DNA from: Conexivisphaera sp046536535
GTDB lineage: Archaea; Thermoproteota; Nitrososphaeria; Conexivisphaerales; Conexivisphaeraceae
Assembly: GCA_046536535.1 (NCBI GenBank)
Contig: JAWDMO010000001.1
Span: 5,154 to 69,153 of the forward strand
Direction: 5' to 3'
Length of the DNA stretch: 64,000 nt
Shown piece by piece: positions 59,319-64,000 of the stretch. A program made the position numbers and the translations under genes. Positions within the stretch are counted from its first letter, which is position 1; the number at the start of each line of letters is the position of its first letter. Below the pieces are notes generated by a model. That model was given only the letters and a program-made list of their open reading frames with translations, did not search any database and was not told the origin of the DNA.

Positions 59319-60826
59319 GCTTCAGGATAAGGGAAACCGATCTCCTGGGGAGGCTCGGCGTCCTCTCGGTAGGTTCCAGGGCCGTCGAGACGCCCGCGTT
59401 CCTCCCGGTAATACATCCGGTACGACAGCTGGTGCCGGGCCCCGAGCTCCTGTCGATGGGCTTCGGCGCGGCGATAACCAACAGCTACATATCATACAGG
59501 AATTACGGCCACGGGATCTCGGAGAGGGGAGGTATACACGGCGCCGTGGGCTACGAAGGCGTGCTCATGACGGACTCCGGCGGCTATCAGGTGCTGGAGT
59601 ACGGCGACATAGACGTCGATCCCCTGACGATAGCCGAGTATCAGGTCGAGATGGGCAGCGACATAGCGGTCGTGCTCGACAGGCCGACGGGGATCTCCGC
59701 ATCGCGTGAGAGGGCCGCGGAGACCGTCGAGTGGACGCTGAGGGCCGCGAGGGACACGCTGCATATAGTCGAGGGAACGAGGGGGAGGATGGCGTGGGCG
59801 CTGCCCGTGCAGGGAGGGCTCCACGCGGACCTGGTAGAGCGCTCCGCCAGGGAGTCCGCGGGGCTTCCATATGACGTCTATTCGGTCGGGAGTCCCGTGG
59901 AGCTCATGAATTCGTATCGCTTCGCCGACCTGTCGAGGCTCCTGCTGACCGCCAAGAGGAACCTGCCGCCCGAGAAGCCCGTGCACCTCTTCGGCGCCGG
60001 CCACCCGTTGACCATGGCGCTCGCGGTCGCGTTCGGCGCGGACACCTTCGACTCCGCATCCTACGCGCTATTCGCGCGGGAGCTCCGCTACATGACTAGA
60101 TGTGGAGTCAGGGAGCTGGGGGAGCTGGGGGAGCTCCCGTGCAGCTGCCCCGTGTGTTCGCGGTACGGCCTCCACGAGCTCCTCGAGCTCCCCGGCGACG
60201 AACTCGTGGGGCTCATAGCCAGGCACAACCTGTACGTGCTCAGGGAGGAGCTCATCGACGTCAGGCAGGCCCTCAGGGAGGGCAGGCTCTGGGAATACCT
60301 CATGCAGAAGACTCTGTGCCATCCCAGCCTCTACGGCGTCAGATCGCTGATGGTCGAGGCCTCGGGGGACTTCGCTGAGTTCACGCGCCTATTCAAGGGG
60401 CGCGGGGCACTGCTCTTCGGGCCGGACGATATGGCAAGGCCGGAGCTCGCGGTCGCCAGGTCGCGCGCATCCCGTGTCCGGCCGCGCGGGGATTCCGCGA
60501 CGCTCATCGTCGTGCACTCGATCGACGTCCGCTCGGCCCCATCCGCCCTCCCCGGCATCGACTCGTATTTCGTGGCGCCGTTCATGGGCGTCGTGCCCCC
60601 GGGGCTCGCCGATGTCTACCCGTTCTCGCAGAGCGCGAAGCCGGATCCCGCGGCCCTCGATCCGCGGGTGATCGAGGAGACGGCCCGCATCTCGGCCGAC
60701 GTCGTGGCGGGATGGGGTATAAGGCACGTCAGGATATCGCATTCCGAGGACCCCGGCTCCAGCGCGCTGGCGGACCTGCTGGCTTCGCTCCTCAGGTCGC
60801 TCGGGCTCGCCGTGGATCAGGTGTAG
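59315..60826 (+). CDS. tgtA: tRNA-guanine(15) transglycosylase (archaeosine pathway)
   Basis: 503 residues. Catalytic barrel: TNSYISYRNYGHGISERGGIH, LMTDSGGYQVLEYG (nucleophilic region), and SVGSPVELMNSYRFADL; HLFGAGHPLTMALAVAFGAD gives the second catalytic Asp. Zinc site CSCPVCSRYG with a downstream His. The C-terminal part (350-503) is shorter than in full-length ArcTGT with PUA, and a PUA domain is not obvious, so PUA may be encoded separately. It swaps G15 in tRNA for preQ0. Converges with the PAC2 gene. Confidence 0.92.
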   Translation: MSFRIRETDLLGRLGVLSVGSRAVETPAFLPVIHPVRQLVPGPELLSMGFGAAITNSYISYRNYGHGISERGGIHGAVGYEGVLMTDSGGYQVLEYGDIDVDPLTIAEYQVEMGSDIAVVLDRPTGISASRERAAETVEWTLRAARDTLHIVEGTRGRMAWALPVQGGLHADLVERSARESAGLPYDVYSVGSPVELMNSYRFADLSRLLLTAKRNLPPEKPVHLFGAGHPLTMALAVAFGADTFDSASYALFARELRYMTRCGVRELGELGELPCSCPVCSRYGLHELLELPGDELVGLIARHNLYVLREELIDVRQALREGRLWEYLMQKTLCHPSLYGVRSLMVEASGDFAEFTRLFKGRGALLFGPDDMARPELAVARSRASRVRPRGDSATLIVVHSIDVRSAPSALPGIDSYFVAPFMGVVPPGLADVYPFSQSAKPDPAALDPRVIEETARISADVVAGWGIRHVRISHSEDPGSSALADLLASLLRSLGLAVDQV

Positions 60827-61530
60827 ATCGAATCGTCCTTCGGCTTCACGCTCTGGATCTCGAGTTTGACCTGGCTCTCTATCTTCTCCGCGTAGGCTAT
60901 GAGCGGCTCCGTATCCACGTGTATTCCGTAGACCTCGCTGATGGCCTTCACGGCGACCGCTGCGGCCCTCGGATCCACCCGCTCCGTATTCGCATATGCG
61001 AGTATTGCATACGCGGGGAACCCAGACATCTCCAGATTATTCAGTAGCACCGCCACGGGCCCCACTATTATCAATTCGTCCTCCAGTACCTTCGAGGACT
61101 CCAGAATCCCCCGGGGGGTGAACGACGACGTGAACACGACCCGGTAATCGGTCTCGTCCCTCCTGAGGGATGCGTCCAGTCCCCCGACGAGCGCAACCTC
61201 GGAGAACCCGGCGGACGACGCCCACTTGGCCAGTTCCCTGTAGAACGAGAACTCGTTCTCCTTCTGCACCGGGAACTCCGTCCTGAGTAGGACGAGGTCC
61301 CCGCCCTCATAGAGCTCCACGGGCGTCACTATGCGCCCGTCGCGCGACGTCGATATGGGGGCGGTGAGATCCGAGTCTATATAAGCCGTCCTCTTGGCGC
61401 CCAGCGACTCCACGATGTACCTCACCGCGTAGTATCCGGTGGCGCCTATCCCGTGGAAGCCCGCCACAAGCACCTTTCCATCGAACGATTTCCCCCTCGG
61501 CAGTATCTCGATCATTTTGGATCTACCCAA
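60817..61530 (-). CDS. PAC2-family protein (proteasome assembly chaperone-like)
   Basis: 237 residues. PAC2 pattern: VLVAGFHGIGATGYYAVRYIVESL (about 20-43, seen in pieces), YIDSDLTAPI, LVLLRTEFPVQ, and VALVGGLDASLR. Archaeal members of COG1938/PAC2 resemble eukaryotic proteasome assembly chaperone 2 and may form homo-oligomers; the exact role in archaea is not settled. It lacks the C-terminal HbYX motif (ends DSIYT). Divergent from the aCPSF2-like gene and overlapping the end of tgtA by ten bases. Confidence 0.85.
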   Translation of the reverse strand: MGRSKMIEILPRGKSFDGKVLVAGFHGIGATGYYAVRYIVESLGAKRTAYIDSDLTAPISTSRDGRIVTPVELYEGGDLVLLRTEFPVQKENEFSFYRELAKWASSAGFSEVALVGGLDASLRRDETDYRVVFTSSFTPRGILESSKVLEDELIIVGPVAVLLNNLEMSGFPAYAILAYANTERVDPRAAAVAVKAISEVYGIHVDTEPLIAYAEKIESQVKLEIQSVKPKDDSIYT

Positions 61531-61580
61531 AAACCTTTATAGCGACGGGTGAAATCGGGCATGCTAAAAGGTTTACGGAT

Positions 61581-62870
61581 ATGGATGGAATGAAGATCAG
61601 GGTGCTCGGAGCTGCCAGGGAAGTCGGCAGGTCCGCGATGCTCGTGGAGCAGGATGGTTCCAGAATACTGCTGGACTACGGGGTCTCCGTGGGCAACAGC
61701 AGGAAGAGGGACCCGGAGTTTCCGATACACGTGAGGCCCAGGGATGTGAATGCGCTGGTGATAACGCATGCGCACCTGGACCACAGCGGTGCGGCGCCGC
61801 TCTTCGAGGTGGATCCCGGGAGATCCCCGGCGATCTACGCGACGTCGCCGACCATAAGGTTCTCCGAGCTCTTACTGTACGATTTCGTGAAGGTGACGGG
61901 CGAGGCGTCGCCCTTCACCGATTACGAGGTGGCCAAGTTTGCGGAGGGAGCCAAGCCCGTCGAGTACGGCGAGCCCGTCCGGGCCGGGGACCTCTCCTTC
62001 CAGCTGGTGAACGCCGGGCACGTGCCCGGGAGCGCGATGATATACGTCGAGGGATCGCGCAGGGTCCTCTACACGGGGGACATGAATCGCTCCGACACGG
62101 AGCTCCTGCGCGGATACAGCGCCCCCCTCCCCGAGGCGGACGTCGTTATATCGGAGTCCACATATTCCCAGACGCAGCATCCGTCGAGGGACGAGCAGGA
62201 GGCGGCGCTCGTGGAGTACGCGAGGGAGGTGGTCGAGAGGAAGGGGACGCTCCTGATACCCGCGTTCGCTGTCGGAAGGGCTCAGGAGGTGGCGATGGCC
62301 CTCAGGAGACATCAGTTCCCGTACCCAGTATATATGGACGGAATGGCGCTGAAGGTAAACGAGATAATGTCCTCGATCCCCGACTACATCAGGGACCCGG
62401 AGGCGCTCGACGACGCGCTGAACTATCTGGAATACGTGAATTCGTGGGGGATGAGGAGGAGGGTCGTGGAGGAGCCGGGCGTCATAATATCTCCCGCCGG
62501 GATGCTCGTGGGAGGCGCATCGGTGTTCTACAGCAGGAGGATAAGCGAGGGAGATCGCAACGGGATAGCGCTGGTCGCTTACCAGGCGCCGGAGACGCCC
62601 GGAAGGAGGCTCCTGGAGAAGGGCGAGCTGGAGACCCCCAACGATGGACGCAAGAAGAAGATCAAGGCCGAGGTCCGGAGATTCGACTTCTCATCGCATT
62701 CCGGGAGGGATGAGCTGCTCAGGTTCTTCACCGATGACATAAGGGGGGATCCGCTGATAATACTGGTGCACGGGGACGAGGAGCCCATGCTGAAGTTCGC
62801 GGAGGAGCTGAGGGGCAAGGGCCTTAAGGTGGAGACCCCCACGGCAGGCCAGGAGTTTGAGATCAACTGA
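61581..62870 (+). CDS. Beta-CASP metallo-beta-lactamase RNase (aCPSF2-like)
   Basis: 429 residues, no KH domains, so aCPSF2 rather than aCPSF1. Metal motifs: THAHLDHSG (motif 2, about 61-69), GHVPGSAM (motif 3), TGDMNRSDTELL (motif 4); beta-CASP motifs A (ESTY), B (PAFAVGRAQE) and C (SSHSGRDEL near 375). VIISPAGMLVGG is also conserved. It acts as endo- or 5'-3' exonuclease on RNA. Overlaps the presenilin-like gene by 14 bases. Confidence 0.92.
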   Translation: MDGMKIRVLGAAREVGRSAMLVEQDGSRILLDYGVSVGNSRKRDPEFPIHVRPRDVNALVITHAHLDHSGAAPLFEVDPGRSPAIYATSPTIRFSELLLYDFVKVTGEASPFTDYEVAKFAEGAKPVEYGEPVRAGDLSFQLVNAGHVPGSAMIYVEGSRRVLYTGDMNRSDTELLRGYSAPLPEADVVISESTYSQTQHPSRDEQEAALVEYAREVVERKGTLLIPAFAVGRAQEVAMALRRHQFPYPVYMDGMALKVNEIMSSIPDYIRDPEALDDALNYLEYVNSWGMRRRVVEEPGVIISPAGMLVGGASVFYSRRISEGDRNGIALVAYQAPETPGRRLLEKGELETPNDGRKKKIKAEVRRFDFSSHSGRDELLRFFTDDIRGDPLIILVHGDEEPMLKFAEELRGKGLKVETPTAGQEFEIN

Positions 62871-63618
62871 GCGCCTGCCCGGGCTGCCCATCCAAGTAGC
62901 ATACCTGACAGCGGCGGCCGGCGTGGCCGCAGCGCTCTCCAGCACCGTGGATCGCGGATATCTGGCGCCCCAGGAGTCCCTGGGTATCTCATACCTTCCA
63001 TTATACCTGGCGGCCGCCGTCGTGGCCGCAGCGCTCGCGGCGTATTTCCTGATCAGATATTACAGATCGATCCGGCTGCTGATGAACGCGTACACGGTCG
63101 CCGTCACATTCGTGGCCGCGCTGGCGCTCTGCGCATATTCATACGCGTGTTCGAGCGTCCCGGCCGCGCTGGGGATCCCCGTCCTGGCGGCGGCCGTCGT
63201 GGCCCTGGGCCTCCGCCGCGCGCGCACGCGGTCGATCTCCTACACAGCCGCAGGCCTCCTCATCGGCGTGCTCCTGGCAATATTCATACCGGCCAGCTGG
63301 ACGCCGTACATTCTATTGACGTTCGCGGCGTACGACGTCTTCGCGGTCACCCGCGGCCCCCTGAGGGCCATCCCGCATGATATGGATATCCTCATGGTCG
63401 GCCTGGGCGACGTCAGCGTCGGCCTGGGCGATGTGGCGTTCTATTCGTTCGCGGCGTCGTCGCTCGAGATAGTCAGGGGGCCACTGTGGGCGCTGGCCGG
63501 CATCGCGCTGATCGCGCTCGGCGCGGCCGCGACGCTGATCCTCCTCCGCCGGCTGAACAGGCCGATGCCGGGGCTCACTATCCCGCTGATACTCTGCGCG
63601 GCGCTCTTCTTAATATGA
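62857..63618 (+). CDS. Presenilin/SPP-like (A22) intramembrane aspartyl protease
   Basis: 253 residues from a TTG, with about eight or nine membrane segments. The two catalytic aspartates are in FAAYDVFAV (Asp160) and GLGDVAFYS (Asp192), and the conserved PAL-type motif after them is PGL (RPMPGLTIPL). A near-duplicate GLGD at 182-185 precedes the catalytic one. It would cleave within the membrane; the substrate is unknown. Translationally coupled to the aCPSF2-like gene, an unexpected partner. Confidence 0.88.
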   Translation: MRSTERLPGLPIQVAYLTAAAGVAAALSSTVDRGYLAPQESLGISYLPLYLAAAVVAAALAAYFLIRYYRSIRLLMNAYTVAVTFVAALALCAYSYACSSVPAALGIPVLAAAVVALGLRRARTRSISYTAAGLLIGVLLAIFIPASWTPYILLTFAAYDVFAVTRGPLRAIPHDMDILMVGLGDVSVGLGDVAFYSFAASSLEIVRGPLWALAGIALIALGAAATLILLRRLNRPMPGLTIPLILCAALFLI

Positions 63619-63751
63619 TTCTCAATCACGGTGCTCTCAACGTGAGCTGAAGCGCTGCAATTGATCTGAGACGGATTTCCGTCCGCGTGGACGGATCGCC
63701 CGCGGGCGGAATTCCGTCCGGAGCTATTTCGCGTGAATCGGCGCCTTCGGG

Positions 63752-64000
63752 GCATCGATGGATTACGGCGCATGAGCAAGAAAGCTCCGACCTTCAGGGA
63801 GGAGATGAATTGCGAAAGTATATGCACAGCAATGCCATAATCCCTCGTGGAAAGTCCTGCGAATAAGCCCTTCGGAGAAGGCATGCAGGATACTTCCACG
63901 ACAAAACCGGTCCATGACCGGTTTGGAATGCCTCCACAGCCCGCCCCAGGTGCTGTGGATAAAGGCATGTCCAGATTGCACGCAGACAGGGATGCGTGCA
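63752..64000 (-). repeat. 240-bp repeat, copy 2 (runs to the window edge)
   Basis: Inverse copy of 9359-9606. Starting at GATTACGGCGCATGAGCAAG it shares nearly the whole sequence, including the palindromic AAACCGGTCCATGACCGGTTT (a changed form in copy 1) and the edge GCACGCAG/TGCACGCATCC. It may continue beyond the window. Between the protease gene and this repeat (63619-63751) there is only a G/C-rich stretch with small repeats of CGGATTTCCG/CGGAATTCCG. Confidence 0.65.

Noticed and set aside
1..64000. CRISPR array or rRNA genes
   Set aside because: No regularly spaced direct repeats and no rRNA-like sequence were seen in the window.

Overview
The window is a GC-rich piece of an archaeal chromosome. 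The evidence is an A-type ATP synthase, a proteasome alpha subunit, the archaeal exosome cluster, Pelota, aEF-2, archaeosine TGT, an Sm-like protein, a type IA topoisomerase with the archaeal gene set, and archaeal tRNAs without an encoded CCA. Many genes look leaderless: a TATA-like box lies 25-31 bases before the start codon. Gene content fits a (thermo)acidophilic, heterotrophic member of the Thermoproteota, perhaps near the Nitrososphaeria/Conexivisphaera side; that placement is an inference and not secure.

Layout. 1-6.3 kb: A-type ATP synthase in two minus-strand blocks (H-C and F-E-A, with A cut by the window edge) and subunit I on the opposite strand. No proteolipid (K) gene is visible. 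6.3-9.7 kb: transposon debris, a possible structured RNA, tRNA-Arg(TCG), and divergent psmA/mtnA. 9.7-17.2 kb: SBDS, Rrp4, Rrp41, Rrp42, eL43, Pcc1, prefoldin beta, a DHH phosphoesterase and an ECF transporter energizing module (two ATPases plus T, no S), tightly packed. 17.2-30 kb: an unknown gene, a lipoamide dehydrogenase-like flavoprotein, tRNA-Gly(CCC), aEF-2, Pelota, citrate synthase, ThiI, LeuCD-type hydro-lyase, topoisomerase IA, tRNA-Leu(GAG) and initiator tRNA-Met.

30-51 kb is an accessory catabolic region: an MFS carrier with a three-subunit molybdenum hydroxylase; a second MFS carrier coupled to a threonine-synthase-like protein that has lost its PLP lysine and gained a C-terminal winged helix; a cyclase-type hydrolase; glucose dehydrogenase with a GH15 glucoamylase/trehalase; acetyl-CoA synthetase with an acetate carrier; an amidohydrolase; an allantoinase/dihydropyrimidinase-like enzyme; and an NCS1 nucleobase carrier facing a winged-helix/solute-binding-protein regulator. 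Together they suggest uptake and breakdown of sugars, acetate and N-heterocycles. 51-64 kb: SDR, XPF-type nuclease, a LLM flavin/F420 enzyme, an IPMDH-like gene broken by one in-frame TAA, a CPA2 antiporter whose end runs into an IS remnant, an aldo/keto reductase, an AK6-like kinase, a SmAP, TgtA, a PAC2 protein, an aCPSF2-like nuclease and a presenilin-like protease.

Mobile DNA is common but mostly decayed: one intact TnpB-only element, a 51-bp relative of it without a gene, about six tnpB 3'-end remnants that all point the same way, an IS6-like fragment and a 240-bp repeat present twice. The features most worth follow-up are the pseudo-threonine-synthase/winged-helix fusion, the winged-helix/SBP regulator, the conserved tnpB 3'-end copies that may be stand-alone omegaRNA-like loci, the altered diphthamide loop of aEF-2, and divergent promoters that seem to share one symmetric TATA box.
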